64,000 nucleotides of DNA from Streptomyces clavuligerus (GCF_005519465.1 NZ_CP027858.1:744001-808000), one strand, 5' to 3'; counted from the stretch's first letter, positions 24,164 through 32,950 are shown. Numbers and translations: made by a program. The notes: a model not told the origin generated them from the letters alone.

Positions 24164-25336
24164 ATGACCGGGATCAGTATGCTCGTCCCGGCGTCCCTGC
24201 TGTTCGGAGCGTTCTTCATCAAGCTGCCCGCGCTGATCCGCCGTCCGCACGACATCCTGCTCGGCTCCGTCTGCGGACTGCTGCTCATGGCCGGTCTGGT
24301 CTTCTCGCTCGCCGCCGTGCCGACGCTCGACGCCATCAACGACGTCTCCGGGGTGCCCAACCTGGCCGCGCCCCTCTTCTACACCACGCTGACCGCGGTG
24401 AGCTGTGCCTGTCTGGTGCTGCTCACCATCTGGCGCGGGGGGATCACCCCCCGGACCCGGTCGGTGGCCCGGCGGTGCGTCCTCGGATACGCGGCGGTCG
24501 CCGTCGCCATCAATGTGCTGTTCGTCCTGGGCGAGGCCCCTGTCGAGCGGCTGCGCGACTTCGACACCCACTACGCGACCACCCCGTTCATCCGGGAGAT
24601 GATCGTCCTCTATCTGCTGGCGCACACGGTCGCCTCGGTGGTGACCGCGGTGTTCTGCTGGCGGTGGTCCCGGCGGGTCACCGGTGTGCCGCGCTCCGGT
24701 CTGGTCCTCATCGGCTGCGGCTATCTGCTCAACCTCGGCTACGACATCAGCAAGCTCACCGCGGTCGCCGCCCGCTGGGCGGGCCGGGACTGGGACCGGC
24801 TCGGCACCGAACTGGCCCCGCCGCTGGCCGCGCTGGCCGCGCCGCTGATCGGCGGCGGCTTCGTCCTGCCGCTGCTCACCCGGAGCCTCGGCGACCTCGG
24901 GCGCGCCGCGGTCCGCTACCTCCGGCTGGGCCCGCTGGCCCGGCTGCTGCGGCGCACGGTGCCCCCGGGCTCCGCGCATGTGGCGATCGGCCCCCTCGCC
25001 TCCCTGGAGCTGCGGCTGATCCGGCGGGAGGCCGCGATCCACGACGGGATCATCGGACTGCGGCCGTACTACGACGGAACGGTGTACGAGGAGGTCTTCG
25101 CACGGGCCCTGGCCGAGGGGCAGCCGCCCGAGCGGGCGAGCGTCGTCGCCGACGCCGCGATGATCGCCGCGGCGGGCCGGGTGCAGGCGGCGGAGCCGGG
25201 CCGGACGGTGATCGTCTGCGGCCGGTCCCCCGTCCAGCCCGCCACCGGCCCCGACGACCTGGTCCTCATCTCCCTCGCCCTGCGCGGCTCCCCCCTGGTC
25301 CACGAGGCCCGTCGCCGGGCCCTGACGGAAGCCTGA
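24164..25336 (+). CDS. MAB_1171c-family putative membrane transporter (first copy)
   Basis: A 390-residue integral membrane protein with about seven hydrophobic segments (for example MLVPASLLFGAFFIKLPALI, GSVCGLLLMAGLVFSLAAVP, CVLGYAAVAVAINVLFVLGE). Conserved motifs GVPNLAAPLFYTTLTAVSCACLV, RLRDFDTHYATTPFIREM and LNLGYDISKLTAVAARW mark the actinobacterial MAB_1171c family. A soluble C-terminal part (LELRLIRREAAIHDGIIGLRPYY) follows. A close homologue lies downstream at 26299. Family usually sits beside ImmA/IrrE-like toxin-type genes, as here. Biochemical role unknown. Confidence 0.85.
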   Translation: MTGISMLVPASLLFGAFFIKLPALIRRPHDILLGSVCGLLLMAGLVFSLAAVPTLDAINDVSGVPNLAAPLFYTTLTAVSCACLVLLTIWRGGITPRTRSVARRCVLGYAAVAVAINVLFVLGEAPVERLRDFDTHYATTPFIREMIVLYLLAHTVASVVTAVFCWRWSRRVTGVPRSGLVLIGCGYLLNLGYDISKLTAVAARWAGRDWDRLGTELAPPLAALAAPLIGGGFVLPLLTRSLGDLGRAAVRYLRLGPLARLLRRTVPPGSAHVAIGPLASLELRLIRREAAIHDGIIGLRPYYDGTVYEEVFARALAEGQPPERASVVADAAMIAAAGRVQAAEPGRTVIVCGRSPVQPATGPDDLVLISLALRGSPLVHEARRRALTEA

Positions 25337-25472
25337 ACCCGGCCCGGAGCCCGCCCCCGGGCACCGGCGGGGCGGCCGGAAGAGGCCACCCAACAGAATT
25401 CCGCCAAACGTCCCGCGTGTCCCCCGGGGCCCGGGCGCGCCGCCCGCGCGCCGGGAACGAGCCCGGACGATC

Positions 25473-25485
25473 GCGGTAATACCGC
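25473..25485. promoter_or_regulatory. Palindrome GCGGTAATACCGC (possible operator)
   Basis: A perfect 6-1-6 inverted repeat within the 347-base gap (25337-25683) between the first membrane-protein gene and the HExxH protein. The sequence around it is AT-richer than the surroundings. The rest of the gap holds nothing else I can name apart from a TACGGT at 25614-25619 that might be a -10 box. Confidence 0.45.
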
Positions 25486-25683
25486 TCTCACCTGCGATAT
25501 CACGGGCTGGGCAGCCACTTCGCGGGGGCGGGTCGCATGGCTGACACGCTGTGGGCCTGTCCGGAAAACTCGCAACGGGGCCAGCGGCCCGCCAAGCCGT
25601 GCCGATCGCTCTGTACGGTGTGGTGCCAGGCTGAGGCCGCTGACCGACCCGGGGGAGAGTGTGCATTGGGCACCAGGAGCGCC

Positions 25684-26292
25684 ATGCGCCGACTGCGCGA
25701 CGAGCTCGCGCGCGCCCTCGAACAGGCCCGGCCGACCGAGCCCCAGGAGGTGTTCGCGGCGCTCTGCACCCACCTCGGCGAGCGGCGCGGACGTCCCGTG
25801 GTGCTGCGGATGGTGGACTTCCCCCCGCAGACCGCGAGCGGGCTCTATCTCAATCTGGCCGACCGGGACGTCATCTGTGTGCAGACGGGCACCCCGCCGC
25901 TCCACCAGCTGATCATCTTCGGCCATGAGGTGTGGCACATGGTCGCCGGGCACGCCGGGCCCCATGACGCGGGCCCGGCGCAGGCGGCGGGGCTGGTCAC
26001 CGGCGGCGCGCCGGGACCGGGGCCGGCCGGGGACACGGACGGCACCGACGGCATGAGCGGCACGGGCGGCACGGCCCCGGAGCGCGGCCCCTTCCCGGTA
26101 CCGGACACCGCCGTGCAGCACCTCGCCGCCCGTACCGACTTCCGGCAGGCCCAGGAGAACGAGGCGGAGGCGTTCGGTCTGGAGCTGGGCGCGCATCTGC
26201 GCCACTGGCTGGAACCCCCGCCCCGGACGGCCGCGCCCAGGAGCCCGGAGGCCCAGCGCATCCAGCGGCTGCTCGGACACCGCCGGGACTGA
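25684..26292 (+). CDS. ImmA/IrrE-type HExxH protein (annotated as toxin component in relatives)
   Basis: A 202-residue protein. The N-terminal part (MRRLRDELARALEQ...) leads to the zinc-metallopeptidase motif HEVWH (His81, Glu82, His85) in HQLIIFGHEVWHMVAGHAG. A Gly/Thr-rich linker (about 105-130, DTDGTDGMSGTGGT) and a helical end with QAQENEAEAFGLELG follow. This last Glu-rich block commonly completes the metal site in ImmA/IrrE-like proteins. A TTG at 25666 with GGGGGAGAG upstream is an equally possible start (six residues longer). The stop is 6 bases before the second MAB_1171c-like gene, so they are one operon. ImmA-type proteases cleave XRE repressors; an XRE gene lies downstream at 29675. 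Confidence 0.82.
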   Translation: MRRLRDELARALEQARPTEPQEVFAALCTHLGERRGRPVVLRMVDFPPQTASGLYLNLADRDVICVQTGTPPLHQLIIFGHEVWHMVAGHAGPHDAGPAQAAGLVTGGAPGPGPAGDTDGTDGMSGTGGTAPERGPFPVPDTAVQHLAARTDFRQAQENEAEAFGLELGAHLRHWLEPPPRTAAPRSPEAQRIQRLLGHRRD

Positions 26293-26298
26293 AGCTCC

Positions 26299-27633
26299 AT
26301 GCGCAACAGCGACTATTACGTTCCCGCCCTCGCCCTCGGGATCGCCTTCGCCGCCAAACTCCCCGCGCTGCGCCGCGACTGGCGGGACCCCCTGGTGCGG
26401 TCCGTGGTGTCCCTGCTCTTCACGGCCGCCGTGTGCTTCCTCTTCGCCGCGCCGCCAACCATCGTGCTGGTCAACCGGATCACCGGGGTGCCCAATCTCT
26501 CCGCCCCGCTGGTCTACTCCATCATGTCGGCCTTCAGCTGCGCCTGCATGGTGCTCATCGTCAACTGGCGCGGCGGCCCCCGGGAGCGGGTCCGGCGCGC
26601 CTGCCGCGCCTGGATCACGGCGTACGGGGCGGTGATCGTGGCGCTGCCGCTGCTGTTCGTCCTCGGCGACACGCCCCAGGAGCGGCTGCGGGACTTCGAC
26701 ACCTACTACGCGCGCACCCCGTTCATCCGGGAGATGGTCGTCACCTATCTCGTGGCGCACATCGTCACCGCGGTGGTGACGACGGTGCTGTGTCTGCGGT
26801 GGGCGCGGGCGGTGGGCCAGTGGTTGCGGCGGGGGCTGCTCGTCCTGGTGCTGGGGCTCGCGTTCAACCTCGCCTTCGGGCTCACCAAGCTGACGGCGGT
26901 GGTGGCACGGTGGACGGGCGCGGAGTACGACGTCCTGAGCACCGCGGTGGCCCCGCCGATCGCGGCGGTCGGCGGGCTGACCCTCACCGTCGGTTTCCTG
27001 CTGCCGCTGGTGGGGCCCCGGCTGGAGGCGCTGCGGCACACCTGGCGGACCTACGCCCTGCTGGGCGCCTTGTGGCGGCAGTTGCGCCCGGACCCCGGCG
27101 AGGACCGTCCGCCCGTGCCGCGCATCCCCTGGTGGGCCCCGGCCGAACTGCGGCTGACCGTGCGCGAGACGCTGATCCACGACGAGTTGCTGCGGCTTCG
27201 GCCCCATCTGGACGACCGGGTGCGGCGGCGGTCGTACGAGGCGGCGCTCGGGATCGGCGCGACGGAGTGGCGGGCGCGGACGGCGGGGGTGGCGGCGATG
27301 GTGGTCGCCGCCGTGGAGGCGCGGCGCGCCGGGACTCCCCCGGCGCCGGACGAGGACCACGCGCACGCGGGCGCGGAGGCGCTGACGGCGGCCCTGGGCG
27401 CGGGACGGCGGCGGCTGGTACGGCTCTCGGGGGCGCTCAGCTCGCCGTTCCCCGTGGCGGACGGCTCCCGGGAGGCCGTGGAGGGTACGGCGAGGCGGTG
27501 GCCGGCACGGCGTCCGTCCGGCGGGCGGGCCGGTGGCCCGTCCGGTGGACGGCTCCGTCGCTCTTCCACCGGAGGGGATCGTCCCGCAGAATCCCCTGCG
27601 GCCGGAACGGCGGCGCACGCGCCGCACCGGTGA
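26299..27633 (+). CDS. MAB_1171c-family putative membrane transporter (second copy)
   Basis: A 444-residue integral membrane protein homologous to that at 24164. Shared landmarks: ITGVPNLSAPLVYSIMSAFSCACM, RLRDFDTYYARTPFIREM and FNLAFGLTKLTAVVARW. About seven membrane segments, then a cytoplasmic domain with LRLTVRETLIHDELLRLRPH. The end (from about 385) is a low-complexity Ala/Gly/Arg tail (RRPSGGRAGGPSGGR), probably disordered. It starts 6 bases after the HExxH gene. Role unknown. Confidence 0.85.
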   Translation: MRNSDYYVPALALGIAFAAKLPALRRDWRDPLVRSVVSLLFTAAVCFLFAAPPTIVLVNRITGVPNLSAPLVYSIMSAFSCACMVLIVNWRGGPRERVRRACRAWITAYGAVIVALPLLFVLGDTPQERLRDFDTYYARTPFIREMVVTYLVAHIVTAVVTTVLCLRWARAVGQWLRRGLLVLVLGLAFNLAFGLTKLTAVVARWTGAEYDVLSTAVAPPIAAVGGLTLTVGFLLPLVGPRLEALRHTWRTYALLGALWRQLRPDPGEDRPPVPRIPWWAPAELRLTVRETLIHDELLRLRPHLDDRVRRRSYEAALGIGATEWRARTAGVAAMVVAAVEARRAGTPPAPDEDHAHAGAEALTAALGAGRRRLVRLSGALSSPFPVADGSREAVEGTARRWPARRPSGGRAGGPSGGRLRRSSTGGDRPAESPAAGTAAHAPHR

Positions 27634-27673
27634 GACGTCCCGTCCCCTCACAGAACGCGGAGACCAGAGCGCG

Positions 27674-29104
27674 ATGACGCCTCCTTCTCGCACGGCTTCC
27701 CTCCCGCCCCGCCGGGCCGTCGTCATCGGCGGCGGGCTCGCGGGCATGCTCGCGGCAGCGGCTCTCGACGGCCTCGCCGACGAGATCACCGTCGTGGAGC
27801 GCGATGCGCTGCCCGCGGGCCCCGCGCCGCGCAAGGGGCTGCCGCAGGCCCGTCACACCCATCTGCTCTGGTCGGGCGGGGTCCGGGCGTTCGAGGAGCT
27901 GCTGCCGGGGATCACCGGGCACTGGCTGGCGGCGGGGGCCCGGCGCGTCCCGCTGCCCACGGGGCTGGTGAGTCTGTGGCCGCAGGGCTGGGTCCGGCGC
28001 TGGCCCGAGATGCAGTACATGATCGTGTGCAGCCGGGACCTGCTGGACTGGGTGGTCCGGGAACGGGTGCTGGAGCAGCCCGCCGTAACGGTTCTCCAGG
28101 CGCACACGGCCCGGGGCCTCGTGGGCACGGCCGAACGGGTGCGCGGGGTCCGGGTGGGCGGTCCCGACGGCCAGGAACTGACGCTCGGGGCCGATCTGGT
28201 GGTGGACGCCTGCGGCCGGGGTTCCCGGGCCCCCGTCTGGCTGCGGGACCTCGGGATCGGCGACATCGAGGAGGAGCGGGTCGACTCGGGGCTGGTGTAC
28301 GCGACCCGGCTGTACCGGGCCCCCGCCGGGAGCGAGGGCTTTCCCGTCGTCAATGTGCAGTCGGACCCGGGAAGACCGGTGCCGGGCCGGACGGCGACGC
28401 TCGCCCCGGTCGAGGGCGGCCGGTGGATGGTGACGCTCTCGGGCACCCGGGGCGGCGAGCCCCCGGCGGACCCGGAGGGCTTCGAGGCGTTCGCCCGGAC
28501 CGCGACCCGGCATCCGGTGGTCGGTGAGCTGATCTCCGGGGTCGAGCCGCTCCCGGGCGGGATCGTGCTCTCCCGTTCCACCGTCAACCGCCGCTATCTG
28601 TACGAGCGGGCCGAGCGGTGGCCCGACGGCTTCGTCGCCGCCGGCGACTCGGTGGCCACGTACAACCCGGTCTACGGGCAGGGCATGAGCGTGGCCGCGC
28701 AGGGGCTCGCCGCGCTGCGCGGGGCGGTGGGCCGCTCCCGGCTGGACGAGCCGGGGCTCGCGCGGCGGGTGCAGCAGGTCATCGCCCGCCCGGTGGCCAC
28801 GGCCTGGTCCCTGGCGACCAGTCAGGACATCCTCTATCCGGGGGCCGTCGGGCGGCAGCCGCACCCCTGCACGGGGCTGGCGTACCGCTATGTCGACCGG
28901 CTGGCGCACGCCGCCACCGGGCGGGCGCGGATCACCCGCGCGTTCATCGACGTGATCACGATGTCCCGGCCCTCCGCCTCCTGGCTGCACCCGGACATCG
29001 TGGTGGGGGCGCTGCGCGGGCCCGGACGGCGGCGGCTGGACGGGCCTCCGCTGACGGCGGACGAGCTGAAGATCGCGACGGGCGGCGGGCGGGCAGACGT
29101 GTGA
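27674..29104 (+). CDS. FAD-dependent oxidoreductase
   Basis: A 476-residue flavoprotein of the PHBH/geranylgeranyl-reductase class. The FAD dinucleotide motif is VVIGGGLAGMLAAAALDGL (about residues 15-33). A second FAD site is FVAAGDSVATYNPVYGQGMSVA, and LVVDACGRGSRAPVWL carries the DG-like motif. Resembles the 2-polyprenyl-6-methoxyphenol-hydroxylase-type proteins often encoded next to MAB_1171c genes in Streptomyces. ATG lies 40 bases after the membrane-protein gene; probably the same transcript. Substrate unknown. Confidence 0.88.
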   Translation: MTPPSRTASLPPRRAVVIGGGLAGMLAAAALDGLADEITVVERDALPAGPAPRKGLPQARHTHLLWSGGVRAFEELLPGITGHWLAAGARRVPLPTGLVSLWPQGWVRRWPEMQYMIVCSRDLLDWVVRERVLEQPAVTVLQAHTARGLVGTAERVRGVRVGGPDGQELTLGADLVVDACGRGSRAPVWLRDLGIGDIEEERVDSGLVYATRLYRAPAGSEGFPVVNVQSDPGRPVPGRTATLAPVEGGRWMVTLSGTRGGEPPADPEGFEAFARTATRHPVVGELISGVEPLPGGIVLSRSTVNRRYLYERAERWPDGFVAAGDSVATYNPVYGQGMSVAAQGLAALRGAVGRSRLDEPGLARRVQQVIARPVATAWSLATSQDILYPGAVGRQPHPCTGLAYRYVDRLAHAATGRARITRAFIDVITMSRPSASWLHPDIVVGALRGPGRRRLDGPPLTADELKIATGGGRADV

Positions 29105-29115
29105 CGCAGATCACA
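29100..29115. promoter_or_regulatory. CRP-like palindrome TGTGACGCAGATCACA
   Basis: TGTGA-N6-TCACA, an exact match to the consensus of enterobacterial CRP sites, overlapping the stop codon of the FAD oxidoreductase gene and lying 102 bases before the SsgA-like gene. Streptomyces has a Crp homologue whose site is related (GTG-N6-GNCAC); the match to that version has one difference. Binding is inference. Confidence 0.5.
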
Positions 29116-29216
29116 AACCTCGATCGTCCATGACGCAGTGCTCCGGAGGTGGCGTGCGTCGTAGCAGACGTACGGCTCACGGTACGCAGCCTCGATTCAG
29201 CAGCGAAGGAGCGGCG

Positions 29217-29648
29217 ATGTTCCGCACCGTCGAACAGTCGATCCCGGCCCACCTCATCAGCGGGGCTCCCCGGCCCACGCCGGTGACGGTGTGCCTGCTC
29301 TACAGCGCCGACGACCCGTTCGCGGTACGCATGGTCTTCCCGCCCGAGGTCTCCCTCAGCGGCGCCGAGGTGACCTGGACCTTCGCCCGTTCCCTGCTGG
29401 ACGAGGGGCTGCGGACGGCGGCGGGCGGCGGCGATGTGCGGATTCGGCCGTGCGACCGCTCGCGGACGCTGGTGGAGCTGCGGTCGGCGGAGGGGGTCGC
29501 GCTGCTGCGGTTCGCCACCGGACGGCTGCGCCACTTCCTGCTGCACGCCTACACGACCGTCCCCGCCGAGCTGGAGACCTGCGCCCTCGACCTCGACGCG
29601 GGACTGGCGGCCCTGCTGGGCGGGGCCCGGGACGGAGGACAGGACTGA
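29217..29648 (+). CDS. SsgA-like sporulation/cell division regulator (SALP)
   Basis: A 143-residue protein of the SsgA/SsgB family: VCLLYSADDPFAVRMVFPPE, GAEVTWTFARSLLDEGLR and LRSAEGVALLRFATGRLRHFLLHAYTTVP. SALPs exist only in sporulating actinomycetes and control septum placement, cell wall remodelling or spore maturation. It is not SsgB, whose sequence differs throughout; the exact paralogue cannot be named. ATG at 29217 has AAGGAG about 6 bases before it. A CRP-like palindrome lies upstream and an XRE regulator starts 26 bases downstream. Confidence 0.92.
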   Translation: MFRTVEQSIPAHLISGAPRPTPVTVCLLYSADDPFAVRMVFPPEVSLSGAEVTWTFARSLLDEGLRTAAGGGDVRIRPCDRSRTLVELRSAEGVALLRFATGRLRHFLLHAYTTVPAELETCALDLDAGLAALLGGARDGGQD

Positions 29649-29674
29649 GGGACGGCGTCCGTTACGGTCGGGGC

Positions 29675-30499
29675 ATGACCACTGTTGCCACCGAGACGGG
29701 TGTGGGCCCCCTGCTGCGCGGCTGGCGGGAGCGGCGCCGGGTGAGCCAGCTCGAACTCGCCCTGCGCGCCGACTCCTCCGCGCGCCACATCAGCTTCGTC
29801 GAGACCGGCCGCTCCCGGCCCAGCGAGGCGATGGTGCTCCGGCTCGCCGAACACCTGGACGTACCGGTACGGGAGCGCAACGCGCTGCTGCTGGCCGCCG
29901 GTTACGCCCCCCGGTACTCCGAGACCCCGCTGGACGACCCGTCGATGGGGGCGCTGCGGGACGGGGTGGAACGGCTGCTGCGCGGCTACGAGCCGTACCC
30001 GGCGCTCGTCGTGGACGGTCTGTACACCGTGGTCGCCGCGAACCGCGGGATCACCATGCTGCTGGCGGGGCTGGCGCCGAAGCTGCTGACCCCGCCGCTG
30101 AACGCGATGCGGATCACCCTCCACCCCGAGGGCCTCGCCCCGAAGATCCGCAATCTGCGCGCATGGCGGGGGCATCTGCTGCACCAGATGGAACGGCAGA
30201 TCGCCCTGGCCCGCTCGGACGCCCTGCGGGCCCTGTACGAGGAGGTCGCCGCCTACCCCGTGGTGGGGGCGGGCGGCGGCGGGGACCGGACGGACCTGGA
30301 GCCCCACCCGTACTTCGCCCTGCCGATGGTGATCGAGCACGAGGGGCTGACCCTGTCGTTCGTCTCGTCCATCTCGACGTTCAACACCCCGATGGACGTG
30401 ACCGTCGCGGAACTGGCCATCGAGACCTTCCTGCCCGCCGACGAGGAGACCGCGGCGGCGCTGCGCGCCCTGAGCGGCGAACGGGCCCCGGCCGGGTAG
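29675..30499 (+). CDS. XRE-family regulator with MmyB-type ligand-binding domain
   Basis: A 274-residue protein. HTH at about residues 12-66 (LLRGWRERRRVSQLELALRADSSARHISFVETGRS), then the MmyB-like PAS-fold domain (about 90-265) with ERLLRGYEPYPALVVDGLYTVVAANRGI and LSFVSSISTFNTPMDVTVAEL. Members resemble MmyB from the methylenomycin cluster and are thought to bind fatty-acid-like ligands. It follows the SsgA-like gene closely and could be a repressor processed or tuned by the HExxH protein of this region; that link is speculative. Confidence 0.9.
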   Translation: MTTVATETGVGPLLRGWRERRRVSQLELALRADSSARHISFVETGRSRPSEAMVLRLAEHLDVPVRERNALLLAAGYAPRYSETPLDDPSMGALRDGVERLLRGYEPYPALVVDGLYTVVAANRGITMLLAGLAPKLLTPPLNAMRITLHPEGLAPKIRNLRAWRGHLLHQMERQIALARSDALRALYEEVAAYPVVGAGGGGDRTDLEPHPYFALPMVIEHEGLTLSFVSSISTFNTPMDVTVAELAIETFLPADEETAAALRALSGERAPAG

Positions 30500-30520
30500 G
30501 CGTTCGCGGCGGGCGCCCCG

Positions 30521-30543
30521 GGCCGGTGGTGCCCGGACCGGCC
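30521..30543. terminator. Possible bidirectional terminator
   Basis: GGCCGGT (30521-30527) pairs exactly with ACCGGCC (30537-30543) across a 9-base loop, between the convergent XRE regulator and membrane protein genes. No U-tract. Confidence 0.45.
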
Positions 30544-30554
30544 GGGCGGGTCCC

Positions 30555-30971
30555 TCAGCGCCGGGTCGCGCGGAGCGCCGCGTACTGGAGGACGGCGAAG
30601 AGCGCGACCACCGCGCCCTGGAGCGGGATCCAGACCGCTCCGGCGGTGGTGGGGTCGAGCCACAGCGCGAGGGACGCGGCGCTGACGACCGCGTACACCA
30701 GATTGGCGTCGACGACGGCGGTCACCGCCGCCGGGGCGGGGTCGCGGCGGGCGGCGAGCGCGCCGACGGCCGCCCCGTACACCAGCAGGGCGAGCCCGAG
30801 GCCGAGGAGGAAGCCGCCGTCGACGCCGAGCAGTCGGCCGAGGGGGCCGGAGACCGCCGCGTAGGCCAGGCCGTTGGCCCCGGTCACCACAGCGTCCAGG
30901 GCCAGGAACCGGCGCAGCACCGTCCGGGGCTCGGTGGTGCGGGCGATGCCGGTGAGCAGGGTGGCGGACAT
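30555..30971 (-). CDS. Small integral membrane protein, four predicted helices
   Basis: A 138-residue protein with four hydrophobic segments: FLALDAVVTGANGLAYAAVS, GFLLGLGLALLVYGAAVGAL, VVDANLVYAVVSAASLAL and GAVWIPLQGAVVALFAVLQY. The ATG at 30971 has GGAGG 9 bases upstream, so the longer open frame is not used. Resembles uncharacterised Streptomyces membrane proteins. Function unknown. Confidence 0.75.
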   Translation of the reverse strand: MSATLLTGIARTTEPRTVLRRFLALDAVVTGANGLAYAAVSGPLGRLLGVDGGFLLGLGLALLVYGAAVGALAARRDPAPAAVTAVVDANLVYAVVSAASLALWLDPTTAGAVWIPLQGAVVALFAVLQYAALRATRR

Positions 30972-31167
30972 GGGATCGGCCTCCTTCGGAGTGGTGGACC
31001 GGGGGTACGGACCGGGTCGGGGTCCGGAGCCCGGACGGAGTGCGCCGCCCGGGTTCCGGTGGTTCCAGACTGCGGCCGGGACCGGGGTCCGGTCGATTAC
31101 CTCCGACGTCATGCCCCGGGGCCGGGAGGGCGGTCCGGCGGGGGCACGCGGGGCCGGTGGGCGGGGG

Positions 31168-31326
31168 TCAGGGAGTGCGGCGGTCAGGGTCCGGGACGGC
31201 CGGTTCCGGTTCGGCGCCCGGAGGTTCGCGGTCCTCGGCGGGCGGGCGGTCGTCGACGGGCCGGGCGGAGCGCGCCACCTCGGCCCGGATCAGGGCGTTG
31301 AGCGCGGCGAAGGGGTCGATGGGCAT
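31168..31326 (-). CDS. Small hypothetical protein (52 aa)
   Basis: MPIDPFAALNALIRAEVARS followed by a charged, proline-rich tail rich in Glu/Pro/Asp. The N-terminal amphipathic helix looks real, but the tail is low complexity. It lies 54 bases downstream of the hypothetical gene at 31381-31731 on the same strand, so the two may be co-transcribed. No function can be proposed. Confidence 0.5.
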   Translation of the reverse strand: MPIDPFAALNALIRAEVARSARPVDDRPPAEDREPPGAEPEPAVPDPDRRTP

Positions 31327-31380
31327 GGCTGTGCACCTCGTGCGTAGGGGGGCTGTCACTGCGGGCGGGACCGGGGACGG

Positions 31381-31731
31381 TCAGCAGCGCAGCACCGTGC
31401 GGCGCGAGGCGGGGGGCGGCGGGGCCGGGGCGCGGCCGCGGCGGGCCACGGGGGCACCGGCCGGGGCGGCCGGGGCCGGTGTTCCGGCGGCCGGGCCCGG
31501 TTCCCTGGCGGAGGCGCGGGCGCGGCCCGAGGCCGCGGTGGTGGTGTCGTTCTCCTCGGGCTGTCCCGGCGCGTCGAACGGCACGGTCACGGGGGCGGGC
31601 TGCCGCCCCTCCGCCGCGCCGGACGCTCCGGCTCCCTGCGCCAGTCCGAGCAGGGCCAGCAGCACCACCAGCACCAAGGGAGCCCCGTGCCCCACGAGGG
31701 GGCGGAGCGCGGTGGCCGGGAGCAGGTGCAT
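31381..31731 (-). CDS. Hypothetical secreted or membrane-tethered protein
   Basis: A 116-residue protein with a hydrophobic stretch near the start (APLVLVVLLALLGLAQGAGAS, about residues 18-38) that could be a signal peptide or anchor, then an Ala/Pro/Arg-rich tail ending RRTVLRC. The ATG has GGAGG 10 bases upstream. No recognised domain. Confidence 0.55.
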   Translation of the reverse strand: MHLLPATALRPLVGHGAPLVLVVLLALLGLAQGAGASGAAEGRQPAPVTVPFDAPGQPEENDTTTAASGRARASAREPGPAAGTPAPAAPAGAPVARRGRAPAPPPPASRRTVLRC

Positions 31732-31885
31732 GGTGTCGGACCTCCAGGTCCTGCCACCCTCCCCCATGCCGTCCCCCGGCGCCTCCCGTCACACCGGCTT
31801 CCGCTCCGCCGGGGGACATCCCCTGCGCCGAACGGCCCCGTGCGGCGGGCGGCGAAGGGCCCGGACGCGGTCGGCCCGGACGCCG

Positions 31886-32926
31886 TCAGCCCAGGTGCGG
31901 AGCGATCACCGTGACGCCGGGGGCGGTGGCGGCGCCCAGGGCGGTGAGGGCGTCCGGCGCGGCCGTGAGGGGCAGTTCACGGGTGACGAGCAGATCGGGG
32001 CGGAGGGCGCCCGAGGCGACCAGGGACATCAGAGCCGGGTAGTCGTGCGCCGCCATGCCGTGGCTGCCCAGGATCTCCAGTTCCAGGGCGACCACCCGGT
32101 CCATGGGGACATGCGCCCCGGACGGCAGCAGTCCGACCTGGACATGGCGGCCGTGGCTGCGCAGACCGCGTACGGAGGCGGCGCAGGTCGTGGCGGAGCC
32201 GAGGGCGTCGAGGGAGAGATGGGCGCCGCCCCCGGACGCCTCGCGGACCGCTTCGGCCACGGCGTCACCGGCGGCCGACGCATCCACGCACACCTCCGCC
32301 CCGAAGCGGCGGGCCAGTTCCAGCGCGCCGGGAGCGACGTCCACCGCGATCACCCGGGCCCCGGCCGCCGCCGCGATCATCACGGCGGAGAGTCCGACCC
32401 CGCCGCAGCCGTGCACCGCCGTCCACTCCCCCGGCCGGACCCTGCCCTGCCCCACGACGGCCCGGAACGCGGTGGCGAAGCGGCAGCCGAGGCTCGCGGC
32501 GGCGGCGAAGGACAGCTCCGGGGGGAGGGCGACCGGGTTGATGTCGGCGTGCCGCAGCGGGACGTACTCGGCGAACGAGCCCCAGTGGGTGAACCCCGGC
32601 TGCTCCTGCCGTTCGCACACCTGCTGGGCACCGCGCCCGCAGGCCGCGCACCGGCCGCAGGCGCAGATGAACGGCACCGTGACCCGGTCGCCCGGCCGCA
32701 GCCGGACGACGTCGGCGCCGACCGCCTCGACCACCCCGGCCAGTTCGTGCCCGGGGACGTGCGGCAGCGCGATCGTGGGGTCGTGGCCCATCCAGCCGTG
32801 CCAGTCGCTGCGGCACAGCCCGGTGGACTCGACGCGGATCACCGCGCCGTCGCGGGCGGGTGCGGGATCGGGCACCTCCCGTACGGTGAGCGGACCGCCG
32901 AACTCCTCGAACACCACGGCGCGCAT
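31886..32926 (-). CDS. Zinc-dependent alcohol dehydrogenase
   Basis: A 346-residue MDR-family enzyme. Catalytic-zinc ligands are in TGLCRSDWHGWMGHD and GHELAGVVEAVG; structural zinc cysteines are C-x2-C-x2-C-x7-C in CACGRCAACGRGAQQVC; the NAD(P) motif is VHGCGGVGLSAVMIAAAAGA. Ends VTVIAPHLG. Family oxidises alcohols or sugars/polyols. The start ATG at 32926 follows a stretch of unusual 10-base repeats in the promoter region. Substrate unknown. Confidence 0.92.
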   Translation of the reverse strand: MRAVVFEEFGGPLTVREVPDPAPARDGAVIRVESTGLCRSDWHGWMGHDPTIALPHVPGHELAGVVEAVGADVVRLRPGDRVTVPFICACGRCAACGRGAQQVCERQEQPGFTHWGSFAEYVPLRHADINPVALPPELSFAAAASLGCRFATAFRAVVGQGRVRPGEWTAVHGCGGVGLSAVMIAAAAGARVIAVDVAPGALELARRFGAEVCVDASAAGDAVAEAVREASGGGAHLSLDALGSATTCAASVRGLRSHGRHVQVGLLPSGAHVPMDRVVALELEILGSHGMAAHDYPALMSLVASGALRPDLLVTRELPLTAAPDALTALGAATAPGVTVIAPHLG

Positions 32927-32950
32927 GGGCCCCCCTCGGGCTGTGTCGTC

